Origin: Glossina fuscipes
Lineage: Eukaryota > Arthropoda > Insecta > Diptera > Glossinidae
Length of the DNA: 64,000 nt
Direction: 5' to 3'
Assembly (NCBI RefSeq): GCF_014805625.2
Contig: NW_024003855.1
Coordinates: 616,956-680,955 of the forward strand
Numbering within the stretch: position 1 is the first letter of the stretch; every line of letters begins with the position of its first letter. Below are positions 12,651-23,039 of the stretch, piece after piece. Made by a program: the position numbers and the translations under genes. The notes under the pieces are model-generated. The model was not told where the DNA came from, ran no database searches, and saw only the letters and a list, made by a program, of their open reading frames with translations.

Positions 12651-13200
12651 TTATTAAGTTTCGTGTTCCATCCAAAGCATTTTACAAGGACGACAGCATC
12701 CAAGGTTGGCGTAAAGATGCTTCGAAACGAATCGATGCCGCTGATCGGTGAATATAGGTTCAAAAGGGTCATGGCAGCAGCTGCTTCCACACGTTCATTT
12801 TCTGCGGTAGATTTCCTGACTTCCAGTCAGCTCGTGGTAGCACCAGAGCAATGGCCTGTGGCTCCAGGCTCTGTAGCTAAGCTGAAGACGATCGGTGTCT
12901 TTATGTTCCCGACAGCGTGTTGATTGAGGTGGCGAAACAGATTGTAGGGCCGACGAACATGAGGCCCCATTGCAGAAAATGCGGGACTCAAGGATGTCAT
13001 TGGGGACTCAGAAATTCGCGGCGGTTGCAGCATTGGATGATTGCCATATAATAGTTATGAAATAGGTACCGCTAGGTGGTATGCATGGTTTTAATATACT
13101 GATCGGTCTTTCTCTCCAGCTAGCGCAGCGTCAGAGCTGTAAGAAATCAGTCGCAATACCAATTGAACGCAACTGCCCCCAGTGAGATAAATAAAAGGTG
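12651..13200. other. GC-rich patch of unknown origin
   Basis: This stretch has visibly higher GC content than the AT-rich surroundings and supports open frames on both strands at once (12612-12923 plus, 12827-13033 minus, 12608-12790 minus). A plus-strand frame from about 12920 reads EVAKQIVGPTNMRPHCRKCG, followed by further cysteine and histidine residues. It may be captured host coding sequence or part of an unrecognised element. I did not recognise a family and assign no function. Confidence 0.35.
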
Positions 13201-13754
13201 TGTCTAGTTTGGATTAAGTGATCAATAAGATAATTTTTTTACGATATATTAGTTTTTTATAACCGCTTTGTATCTGCTTTGTATCTACAGTTATTGATTT
13301 TACAAGAATTGTTTATTCTACCGCAAAATTTGTTTATTTACGTATTGTTAAGCATTTGCCTTTAAATTACGGTGTTGGGAAGATTGCATGCTACCATTCT
13401 CTTGCTACATACTTCGCAAATTAAAAAGTGCCATTTAATTTTCTTTATTATTCGCATTGAAAATTTTATTCGTTTATGAATCCTACAATTGAATATGGTT
13501 TCTATATTAGATGACCAGATGATGAAGTTAGACACACTTTATCCTCTTAGAAAAAGATATTTGTTTATGTATAATAAGAAGAAACAATTCTCTGTAAGAT
13601 ATATATGCATGCGAATAATGGAATATACACAATCAAATAAAATTATTGTACCTGTAATATTAGTAGTTGTAATATATATAAATGCAAGTATTAGTTTTAT
13701 CGTCATATTGTTTAGCTGTAGTATATTATTTTTAGATTTTATACTACACTAAAA
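13201..13754. other. AT-rich spacer
   Basis: Very AT-rich, with one 87-codon plus frame (13489-13752) whose composition (Ile, Tyr, Asn, Phe) is what random AT-rich DNA gives. Nothing else is visible. Confidence 0.45.
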
Positions 13755-14690
13755 GCTCCTTATTCGCGGGATATACGTTCCATAAAAATGCCGTGAATAC
13801 GGAATGGTAATTTATATGGGATTATTGGGGATACGTTCCTAGGTGACAAAATAAAAAAAAATCAATTATATAAAAAAAACAATTTAATTGAAGTTTTTGA
13901 ATATTTTGATTAATTATCATAAGGCTTAGGCAATGGTTTGAAGGATTTTGTAAGTTTCTCTTGCTTGGCAATTTTTAAAAGCTCCTTTAATTCAGACTGA
14001 TATGCAGCAGTCGCATTAGACTTTGTTCCATAGACATATCAATGTTCATAAAGAAATCGCCAAGCTCATTTGCCATTCTTAAACCTTGACTAAGATTTTT
14101 TACGTTTCCAGTTCTTGTTGAAGCCTTTTCTTCAATGGGCTGTGAATTTAATATTTCCTCCAAGTCGGTTTCAGTCAAACCTTCATCTTGCTATTCAAGC
14201 ATTTCCTGAATGTCACTTGATTCTGGCTGTTCGAACCTATCTCGTCCTATTCCATTCGCGATTTCGCCTATGCTTGCAGTCAAAGTGTGAACTTTCACAG
14301 ATTCTTCGTCATTTTTCGCAGTCAGAGTAGGCCACAGTTTTTTCCAGCATGACTTCAATGTGTGTGGCCTCAGTACTTCCAATGATTCTTTTACGTTCAC
14401 GAAGCATTTTGCTATGTCAAATTTCTTCCAGCATTCCATAACATTCATATCAGGATTACATTCTATATCATCCATTATGATTTTGAAGATTTGTCTAATG
14501 TAATAGAGCTTAAAGGCCTGGATTATTCCTTGGTCCATAGGTTGAAGCACACTCGTCGTGTTGGGAGGTAAAAATGTCACATTATTGTGTTGACGCATAG
14601 TTTCAAGTTCGCGAGGATGACCTGGGGCATTGTCCCAAATTAGAAGTGCTTTAAAGTCTAAATTCTATTTTTTTAAATAAGTTTCAATTT
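13755..14690 (-). pseudogene. Tigger/pogo-type DDE transposase remnant
   Basis: Minus strand from about 14690 encodes ALLIWDNAPGHPRELETM, then MRQHNNVTFLPPNTTSVLQP, MDQGIIQAFKLYYIRQ, a CWKKF/CWKKLWP segment, and after frame breaks DLEEILNSQPIEEKAST to about 13987. The DNAPGHP (second catalytic aspartate) and PPNTTSVLQPMDQGII motifs are diagnostic of the Tigger/pogo DDE_1 transposase superfamily. The N-terminal helix-turn-helix DNA-binding half is missing. Downstream on this strand, about 13755-13850 holds an imperfectly self-complementary stretch (tattcgcggga...tacgttcc...gaatacgga), which resembles the terminal inverted repeat of Tigger elements. The partner end was not found. Inactive. Confidence 0.8.
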
Positions 14691-15684
14691 CAGAAACAAA
14701 ACAATTTCGGCATCATTGAAAAATGACTGCTCCTAACTCACATTTTCCGTTCCGCATTTATTTCTTTCATTTGCCTATCCACTAAGCATTAGTCAAGCGT
14801 CGATGTACGCTTGTTGATCTCTGCTTCATTAAATATATTGTTGGAAAACTCGCAAATTACATTGCAGTTCCAACACTCTGCTTTTGAGTAGGCCGGATTA
14901 TGCAATAATATTTGACATCCTAACTTTTACTATTATAGTTATCTATTTATTTAGTGACTTTATATTTTGTAAAATAATTTACGATGTATGGATTCGAAGG
15001 CTGCCGGATAACATAGATCTATTGAAAGTTCTACCGGACTTGAATTATGCCACAATACGTAAAGACACATTTTGATATTTTTGTTAGGCAAAACGTATAT
15101 AAAAAACAAATATTGGCTCTTTTCTTTTGTTTAAAAAATTAAAATTAATACGTTTCATGAAAGTTTGGTCTTGGCTAATGTGATGTTGCACAAAAGAAAG
15201 GGTATCTGCAGAGCCAAAAATACTGGTTCATTTCAACCCAACGCTTAACGTTATAAAACTAATAGAAAATATCATAAAGATAGGGTTCTTGTTAGTCTGG
15301 AATTTCTGAAGGCGGTAAATTAAAATTTTCGTCAAACGCAAGAGTCTTGGGATGAAATTGGCCGCGTTGAACCCAAAAGCAATAATCCTTCTATTATAAT
15401 TCGTTGCATTTTCAGTTCGAGAACAAGCTCACTTATCGATTAAACATTATAGAGAAGTCACAAATAAGTCAACGGTCGTGAATTGCTCACGAATTTTCAT
15501 TAGAAGAAATCCTGTATCATATTCCTCAGCCTTTCGCAAACCAAAATTGCGGGATTAAAAACACTGAAATTCTCGATCACTAGAGATCGGACGGAATTGT
15601 TTTGGCATGCGCCCAACAGTCACCGATAACCACAACGATCTAAGCAACATTGGAAATTTTTAATATATTCGTGCTACTTAAAGG
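14691..15684. other. Unassigned, may include decayed Tigger N-terminal half
   Basis: Up to about 14880 the minus strand may continue the transposase in broken frames (QCNLRVFQQYI-like), but it is not convincing. The remainder has no recognisable features. Confidence 0.35.
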
Positions 15685-16049
15685 GTGTGGATTTATATAT
15701 TTATCTGTTTATTCATTTACACATGAAACTCAGCTAAAATAAATTAACAACCGAATTCAATCGACTCTTAGAAGTAAATCGTATCCTAATTATTATCAAA
15801 CATTAATACAAAGCATAAAAAAAAGTAAAGAAATAAAAATAATAACAATTCATGTATAAATTAATAAGAAAGAAAGAAAAAATAAAAGCAGCACAACTAG
15901 CACAGAGACATACACGTAAACGATGCAGATCTAAGTTGCAAGTGAACCCCTAAGCCACTACAAGCATGCAAAAGCTTGGAAACTGATAACAGTAAACAAC
16001 ACCAGTTAATTTTCAAATCATACTGAGAAGTTAAGTTTAAATAAGACAT

Positions 16050-16545
16050 TGTAATGAAGTTTATGATGTTTAATGATGGAGCGTAGTTTACCCCTAAGCT
16101 GCTCGGCTTTAGTGCGCCAAGTCTTTCCGTCTCTTATAATGCTAATAAGTCTCGGCATAAGACGGTCCCTAAACTTTATGGTTCAGGCGGATTGAATGCC
16201 TTGTATTTTCAGCGAGTTAAACGCTAAGTTGAATTTTTTGATAACAACTGAATTTCTTTATTTTCTTTGGCACTTTTTGTACTTCATTTTTACACTAAAT
16301 TATTCTTATCTAAACAGGATTGTAATTGTTTACTAAATTATCCTTATCACTCACTAAATTATTCTTATCTAGACAGAACTATAATTGTTTACATGCGGCA
16401 TCGTATTGCATTACGAAATGCAATACTCACCCTGGTGAAGTGTGACATAAATTTTGTTTTTATTTTACCAAAAGGATTATGCAAAAGTCGCATAATTCTG
16501 TCGCACTTCAAGTGGATGCATACGATAGTATGCGATCACGCTACA
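16050..16545 (-). mobile_element. Solo LTR, family beta, copy 1 (nested in LINE-A)
   Basis: The segment begins TGTAATGAAG and ends GCTACA on the plus strand, and is flanked on both sides by the 4-bp duplication ACAT (16046-16049 and 16546-16549). The uninterrupted LINE-A copy at 29.9 kb has a single gacatagg at this point, giving the pre-insertion site. TG...CA ends plus a 4-bp duplication fit a solo LTR left by recombination of a Ty3/gypsy-like element. Orientation is set by similarity to the copy at 41976-42424, which has a TATA box. Two hairpins are present: 16403-16426 (10-bp arms) and about 16473-16493. There is also a small internal duplication at 16285-16390 around attcttatcta. Confidence 0.8.
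16403..16426. repeat. Near-perfect palindrome inside solo LTR beta
   Basis: Ten-base arms GTATTGCATT and AATGCAATAC flank ACGA. The same 24 bases occur at 42097-42120 in the other full LTR copy, where the LTR lies in the opposite orientation, so the 4-base loop is inverted relative to the LTR. A second shorter hairpin (attatgc...gcataat) follows in both copies. Confidence 0.75.
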
Positions 16546-17430
16546 ACATAAGCAAATCGCGCGTATTAAGCATAGTTTTTTTGGTAGACTTTAAAGAGTC
16601 CGATATTTAGATTAACTGATAGATATCATTTATGTTTCTGCATGCAACTGTGAGTAGATTGAAGAGCTCATAATTATATTTACGCTGACTAAGCTAAGTT
16701 CCTAGAGAAGTGATTTGGGACATTAAAGTTTATCCCAAGTAATGTGGGTGAATCGTTAATACTATTTATTAACTTCATTAAAAAGGAAACACCAAGAATA
16801 AATCTACGTTCTTCAATTGATGGTAAAGATAACAGGAGCAATCTACTCTAATAGAGTCCACAGAGCAGAGGTTTACTCAAGTATTGGAGTAACTAAGTAC
16901 ATGTTTAGCCTTTTTGTAATTAAAGGATCCTTCAGCTCTTTGGACCTACTCTTAATGGAACCAAGCGCGGATCTAGCTTTACTTAAAGAGAGTTCAATGT
17001 GCAAATTAAAACGTAATACTTGGGTGCACAGAACCCCTAAGTCGGTGAACGAATCTACATTTTTCAACTTGTGTGAATCAATAAAATACGCAGTATTGAA
17101 TGAATTCCACCTTGAGATTGAGCTTCTTGCATTTTTTTAGGTTTAATTTCATAAAATTTAACGAGCATCTTGCAACCGAATTATTTAAGTCAATTTGAAA
17201 CTGATATCGTTGCGATTCCATGGAGGAGTAACAAATGAGTTTAATATCATCACCATACATTAAAATATGGCTGGATTTAATCACCGAGGGAAGATTATTA
17301 ATGTATAGGTTAAATAAAAGTGCTTCTAACGGTCGTCAGACGTCACGGGAAATTTATGCGATAGTGATGGAATTAAACAGAGCCCCGAATGATCTATTAT
17401 GCAGATATGGGCTTATTCATTTCACAAAAC

Positions 17431-17892
17431 ACATATAAAATATATGATATTCAAACATAATTAAACCGGATAGCGCAATTCTCAGCTCACTCTGCTGTAA
17501 AATTTTGCTGAGCGATATATTAGTTATGCAAAGAAGATATTGTACTTAAACACACAACAAATCTGCTGGAATAAATCCACCATTAACACTGCCGTGACCG
17601 TTGGATGGTCGGGTTCCACTTAAGGCAAATAATATTCCAAACGTGTAAACTGAAGAAGTTTTAATTCCTGAGAAACAAATTTATTAATTCCAGTAAGTTT
17701 GCAAATTAAGGTGTCAAAAGCCAAATTAAATGTGAAATTTTTTTATGAGAATAAATTTTTGTATTAAATATAAAAAACTTAAACATTGGAATAAGTAAAT
17801 TTTATTTGAACACAATATATAATGGATTGAAAAAAATTTTGATATATAAAAATAAAAGAAATTTTTCCTTGAGCTGAAAGCAGCTTAGGGAT
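17431..17892. other. Unassigned spacer
   Basis: No coding or repeat structure recognised. Confidence 0.4.
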
Positions 17893-18145
17893 CATCTAAC
17901 TTTGGAGCTTCACATTAGAAATCATGGGCCGAAAGTCCGTATGTAAAGAAGGGTACAGCGTGGCTGAGGGCTTATGATCTGCCCGTTCAGTAATAGTTTT
18001 TATCCGTTTGTTCCTGCAAGGATAAAGTATGTGCATTTCTTTTACAGGTAGCCGTCTGCGCCTACGGGACAAAAATTTATAACTTCCCATGTTTCCCGAA
18101 CTCTCAGCAATGACACGTGCATTGGTTTTTAAAACCTTCAATCCT
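17893..18145 (-). repeat. Five-copy dispersed sequence, copy i
   Basis: On the minus strand an open frame of 81 codons reads VLKTNARVIAESSGNMGSYK, then a run of arginines, and ends SNVKLQS. Its nucleotide sequence aligns with segments at about 20768, 35530, 47540 and 60402. Common elements are a ggat/ggtt..aaa..gtcattgctgag block and a ggga(a/t)a..gg..tt(a/t)aa..ttt block. This copy has the longest open frame of the five. The shared signal extends over about 120-250 bp. I do not recognise the protein; it could be part of a retroelement ORF or a decayed gene fragment. Confidence 0.5.
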
Positions 18146-18234
18146 ATTTAAGTGGCGGTTAAAATAATAAAGTTCGTAGTCTGGTTATCCACGCATACAG
18201 AAAGGATTATTACAAACGAAATATTACAGTATGC

Positions 18235-18965
18235 TATGTCCAAAATTAGTTTCAAGACCGTCCAATGTGGATGGTATAACTGCAGAGATGGCTAAAGCCA
18301 TTTGGAAGCTTGCTCCGCAATACATGTACATGACCTATAGTGACTGTCTCTCGGAGGTTTATTTCCATGTCTATGGAAAGTGGCCAGGATTATAATTCCC
18401 CTGTAGTCAACCGATAAGGTGAGGAGTGGTGTCTCATCTAATTGTGGCATTAGTCTCTTCCCAGTCCTTGGAAAAGTGTTGGAGAAGGTGAGACTTATAA
18501 CGCTTGCTAAGAATTTTCTTTTAAGTCTACTCGATAGACAATGTTGGTTCTCTAAGGGAGTCTGTACCGATGATGCTTGGATACACATTCAGGCATAACC
18601 CATTTGACATGCAATATGTGTTAGGAATATTCGTCGACTTTAATGGTGCCTTTGATTATATTAGTTAGGACGAAGTACTTGCCAGACAGAGAAGTTATCT
18701 GTTGGGAAATTAAACACTTGGCTAGTGACCTCGCGTATAGAAGTGCGTTTGTTGTGGATAAAAACGACGTCGTTTATAAGGATACAGAACGAAAAGTGTC
18801 TGTTTATGTCCATGTCTGTCTACTATCTAGTGGCTACCTCTTAACGTGTTAGTCAGCTCAGACGCGCCAAGATCCACGTTATCAGATTATTTTTTGCGGC
18901 AAGCACCGCTTATTTACAGCTGACCGTACTGTCGATTAAGGTGCGTGCACATTTAGCTTTTTCTC
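18235..18965 (+). mobile_element. R1-clade LINE remnant, copy 2 (RT palm)
   Basis: Plus-strand translation in shifting frames gives VDGITAEMAKAIWKLAPQY, SDCLSEVYF, a decayed LPVLGKVLE-like stretch, DAWIHIQA (matching the vEDAW motif of R1), YVLGIFVDFNGAFDYI (RT motif A, VDFkGAFD), an AFVVDKNDVV stretch equivalent to the aciV..gvv segment, and RAKIHVIRLFFAAST. This residue order is that of R1/TRAS-type ORF2. The YADD motif is not visible, and frameshifts occur about every 100-150 bp. It is a fragment of ORF2 without 3' UTR, and likely the same family as the remnants at 11.0 and 23.0 kb. Confidence 0.7.
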
Positions 18966-19621
18966 GATTTTTATTACAGCAAAATATATATATAATTAAC
19001 TATTTACTGGTCTTCGATATGTGCCCGTACGCCTTTCTCGATGGTGTGAGATCGCCTCTCTCTTGCTTGTCCTAACCTCTCTCTTTTAAAGTACGGTCGA
19101 CGGTGAGCCAAAGGGAAAACGCGCAAGCATTACCGTAGGGGCAGAAAAAAATGTGTCTCTAGTTTTGTTTTATTTATTTAACCCTCGTCGCTCTTAAATT
19201 CAAGAGCAAAGGCAGACGATCGTCTCAACTTATGGCTGGCTAGGATCTCACCACTGTAAGGCCGATGATGGTCAGTCCTCATGGCTAGTTTTGTCATGCT
19301 TTTATACTACATCAGCCAGGGCTGCTGGTTGGTACGTAATTAGGTAATAACACAAGCACATGTTGGACCGTACTATTTTACCCAGATTGGGTAACAAATG
19401 TGAGTATATCTAAATAAACTTTCATGTCTAATTATAATATATTCGTGCATTTTTATCATATAGGAATGAATATGTTTCTCAAGTATTAACGATAACATTT
19501 CATATTAACCAATTATTTTAAAAAACCAACCATCTACCATTTCTATATAGATTTTATATTGAATAAACAACCACTTCTACAGAAGGTTACCGTTTTGTTC
19601 TTTGCGTAAAGTACTATTAAT
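18966..19621. other. Unassigned spacer
   Basis: GC-richer between about 19010 and 19340, with no recognised gene or repeat copy. Confidence 0.35.
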
Positions 19622-19776
19622 AATTTAGTCAGAGAATAAATTCTAAAACTAAAGTTTTAAAGCGCTCGAATCGAAGGCTTTCGGCTTTTATTGAAAACTA
19701 TTCCGTACTCGAGATTTGAACCCACGACCACTGAGTTGCTAGTCGAGACTCTTGCCTACTCGGCCACTTAGGCGGA
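19622..19776 (-). repeat. tRNA-derived SINE, copy 1
   Basis: On the minus strand the first 75 bases form a tRNA-like head. It starts TCCGCCTAAG and has an A-box-like TGGCCGAGTAGG (complement of 19755-19766), an anticodon-arm-like GACTAGCAACTC, and a B-box-like GGGTTCAAATCTC (complement of 19711-19723). A non-tRNA body of about 75 bp follows and ends in an A/T-rich tail. The head and body both align with the copy at 43862-44005, so this is a SINE rather than a tRNA gene. The head resembles a class II tRNA (Ser/Leu-like A box). Transcription would be by RNA polymerase III from the internal boxes, with mobility dependent on a partner LINE. Confidence 0.75.
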
Positions 19777-20021
19777 TTTTTTTCGTAAAGTAAACAGCTT
19801 ATTAGAAACAAATGTTTGTTATTGCAAATACAAACGATCCTCACATAAGCCGTGAAGATGGGGAAATGTCCGTAAATAGGATAAGTAAATGGTTTAAGCA
19901 TGTGTTCATGTTTACAGTGAGTAACATATGTTTATGTGTGTATGGAATGTCATGCACACTTGCAGTGGAAGAATGAGTTTAGCAAGTTATACATATACCA
20001 CTATACAGTGCATAAATATAT

Positions 20022-20494
20022 TGTGAGGACCCAAAGTCGTCCCTTGTTTAAGCTCACGGGTTCTACGTCTCCGATGGGGGAGAGAGAGTGCTAGTTTAAG
20101 GAAGAGAGTAAGTTAGCATAGGAATAGACTACGAATAGAATAAGAATAGGACAGATATAGAATAAGAATAGGATAGGAATGGAAGAAGACTAGAATAAGA
20201 ATAGGGTTGGGAATAGAATAAGAATAAGATAGAACTAGGATAAGAATAGGGTTAGGATATAGAATAAAAAGAGGTTAAGACTAGGGTAGAGTAGAACGAG
20301 TTAGAATAAATTAAAGTAGGTATTGTCTTAGAGCCTTAGTTAGGGGGTCTTACTTTGCGAGTCATAGTAGTGGGAATAAAATTTATATTAAAAGAGTGAA
20401 TAATAGAGGTCCCTGTAAATAATAAATGTTCTTGTGTTTTCCTGGGGCCGCTGAGCTACCCCAGCCCCAGAGAATGGGCCGAAAGGCCCTCACA
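20022..20494 (+). mobile_element. Solo LTR, family alpha, copy 1
   Basis: Begins TGTGAGGACC and ends GGCCCTCACA, with ATAT on both flanks (a 4-bp duplication, ambiguous because the flank is an AT repeat). An AATAAA lies near 20421 and a TATA-like tattaaaag near 20383. Between about 20085 and 20335 the plus strand is made almost entirely of A, G and T, with repeated gaataagaatagg words. A reverse-complement copy with the same termini and the same strand bias is at 28572-29009. No primer-binding site or internal region adjoins it. Confidence 0.75.
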
Positions 20495-20767
20495 ATATAT
20501 ATTTTTTCATATGTGTAATCTAATTTTTATATCTAGGGATAATATAAGAAACATGTGAAATAATTATAAATGTATTTATTTAGTTATAGGCGTTTTATAC
20601 TTATGCAAAATAACTATGTGTATACATTCGTTTGCGTGAAAATTGAAGATAATTGGATTGAAGATAAACCGCATCATTCATCTGGTAGGTAATTTGTGGG
20701 CGGCAAAATGAGTGGTACGCGATTTGGCACGTCATACCAAATATAACTTCCGACGTTCAGGCTACAC

Positions 20768-20900
20768 TGAGGTATCATTTTTAATAGGATTGGAGGCTCT
20801 AAAAGGTAGACGTACGTGTCAATGATGACCTACTTAATTCGGGAGAAATAGGGGATTTTAAATTTTGTCCCACAGGCCCACCACAGGCGATTACAAACAA
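20768..20900 (+). repeat. Five-copy dispersed sequence, copy ii
   Basis: Aligns by eye with the four other members (17893, 35530, 47540, 60402). Recognisable here are ggaggctctaaaaggtag, gtgtcaatgatg and cgggagaaataggggatttt, in the same order and spacing. It contains frame breaks and is more decayed than copy i. Confidence 0.45.
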
Positions 20901-23035
20901 ACAAATACATATGCCGATATAAGGAACCTATGACGTACTACGGAACTCGGCCGACTTTACGCCTCGGGCTACTCTTTATTCTGTTCTACGAACGGTGTCA
21001 ATCGGCCCACTGTTTTCAATGGGAGATTCCCATGTTTGGTCCGACAACCTCTATTCCTCTGAATAAAGAAAATTCTATATCATTTTTATATTTTTGTTAC
21101 AAAAAAACGGTTACACAAATTTATTGGTTCTTATGCTGGATATTTAAAAAAAAAGTGTACAGGAAATGGAAAACCTTTTGAACGTTCCGACCTAAAACTT
21201 AATTACATATAATACTAACAATGGTCCATGTAGATATTTATAAAGGGAAGAAAAAACATAGAATCATAGGATGTATGTATTAATATTGATGCCGCTGTTT
21301 TTCACACTGCTACTATTTACATAACATGCAATCTCGTTGAAGAATTTAGTACAAAGTATGCATTCAGTGAATGTAATGGTGACATTTCGTTCTAAAAAGA
21401 GTTATGATTCTGTCGACAATATGAGCGTACCAGATTTAAACCGTTATATTTCACTTTGTACGTCGCCGTTGTGGTTTTGGTAACGCTATGTGTTGAATTT
21501 CGACTAACTGCTATACCTATGCTAATGCTTTGAGCACGTGGACTAATGCGTGATGCCATAGGCAAAATCTTCATTTTCCTCTTCGATTTCGTAATCTTAT
21601 TTCATCTTTTTGTTGTTGTTGAATGGTCTTCGTTTTAGCACAAAAGCCTCATCGTCCTCGCCGTTGGCTTTTTGCTCAAGATTTTTGCCACTGTCACTGG
21701 TCTGTTGCCTTTCATCAAAATTTTCTTATTTATATTTAGAAAATTTCATGTTAAAATGTTGATGGCTTGAATATTTACTGTCACTCATCGTGGTTTGTCC
21801 TTCCACTTGCTTTTGTCGGTTTAAACAATTGCACTTCCACTACCCTTTTTTTTATTAATTATCATTAATTTTTCCAAAACTTTACCAATTTGTATGGCCA
21901 ATGTAAGCATATAACACTCTTGGGTGAGTGAACGCAGATCACAACAAAAGCGTGGAAAATAAACAACGAGAAGAGCACTGCTAAAGTAATGAGAGCCCGA
22001 AGCTGTGTATTTAGGTATCCTGTATGGTTTATTCCTATTAACGGAGCCTCCACATTCTTCTTTAATAGCAGCTTTTTTTTTTCTGTGTTAATAAAAATAA
22101 TATCTCCACATATGTTCATAGAATTCAATTTTGGCCATACAGTTTGCATTTTTATTTGTAGCCACAACGCTAATGTTGTCTGATTCAAAAAATTTTTGTT
22201 TACCCTTAGCTCTGGGATTACCTAGGTTACTGCATTAAACCATCTAAAAAAATTGAATTAATTACTAATGACGGTAACGTAGAAGCAGATCCAGGTGATC
22301 CAGTTGATGAACAATTGTAATCACCACCACCATCCAGACTGTTATTCAGTGAAGCAGCCTCAGCAGCCGATGTTATTGGATATAAACGATGTGAGTTAAT
22401 GTAGTGTGTGAGCCCTGTAGTGTTATATTATTATTAAACTGACAACTTCTTAATTCAGCCATGCCCCTACCAACAAATTAACTTTGTGCAGTAATGCAAT
22501 TAATGTTGTCTTTACGCAATTCTTGCCCAACTTTCTCAATTCATTGTGAAATGTATTTGGCTTCATAATCTTGTTATTTCGTATGCGACGAACTAGATAA
22601 ATTAAAGTTGTATCAAAAATAGGCTTAAAATTGTGTGTTACTTTTTCTTTCGACACATTTAGAAGCCACATGGATCAAACAGATTGAAAAAAATCTAAAT
22701 TTGCTCTTTGTCGAGCTTACTATATATTGTTAACATAATTCACAATTATTATCTTATACACCTTCACTTGCGTCTATTTGTTTGGTTTGCTAAAAAACGT
22801 GGCTAAACTATTTTTGCAGCAGATGTACAAATCAATCACGGCAAACAAAATAATCATCTCAAAATTGAATCGTTACTCATTTTTGCACCCCACACTGTGT
22901 TTTTCTTTAACTCCACTCTAAAAACTTATATTCCTTTTCTTCGTCAGCCATTTTTTCATTTGTGGTTTGTTTTTTCAGGTATGCCTGCCAGTTATTCTTC
23001 TAGCTAGTTATTTTTCGTCCGTGAATACAGCAACC
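20901..23035. other. Unassigned, with a possible decayed coding stretch near 21580-21760 (minus)
   Basis: Mostly without structure. On the minus strand 21760-21580 reads as a charged, acidic, low-hydrophobic segment (ENFDERQQTSDSGKNLEQ and EDDEAFVLKRRPFNNN) that looks coding, followed after a stop by an open frame at 21574-21392. On the plus strand, 22240-22320 reads NDGNVEADPGDPVDEQL before a stop. Neither matches a family I can name. The remaining open frames look like chance. Confidence 0.3.
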
Positions 23036-23039
23036 CTAC

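Larger units (their letters stand above)
15685..17430 (-). mobile_element. LINE-A copy, 5'-truncated, interrupted by a solo LTR
   Basis: From 15685 to 16049 the plus strand matches the LINE-A 3' UTR seen at 29550-29870, including the ATTTAT tail, a gaactcaactaaaa-type start, and the ccctaagcca and gcatgca..aagcttgg blocks. The match resumes at 16550 with the end of ORF2, and continues through the thumb (VDSFTDLGVL, SLSKARSALGSIKSRSKELKDP at 16873-17067) to the palm (ILMYGDDIKL, where the YADD alanine is glycine) and a last match near 17430. Stops and frameshifts are present throughout. The 496 bp between the two halves is a solo LTR described separately. The truncated 5' end is typical of target-primed reverse transcription. 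Confidence 0.85.

Noticed and set aside
16050..16545. MITE (DNA transposon) interpretation of the insert
   Set aside because: The ends could be read as TTGTA/TACAA inverted repeats, but TG...CA termini with a 4-bp ACAT duplication and a TATA box in the related copy fit an LTR better.
19705..19776. A true tRNA gene on the minus strand
   Set aside because: The tRNA-like arms are imperfect and the head is joined to a body shared with the copy at 43862-44005, so it fits a SINE head better than a functional tRNA.
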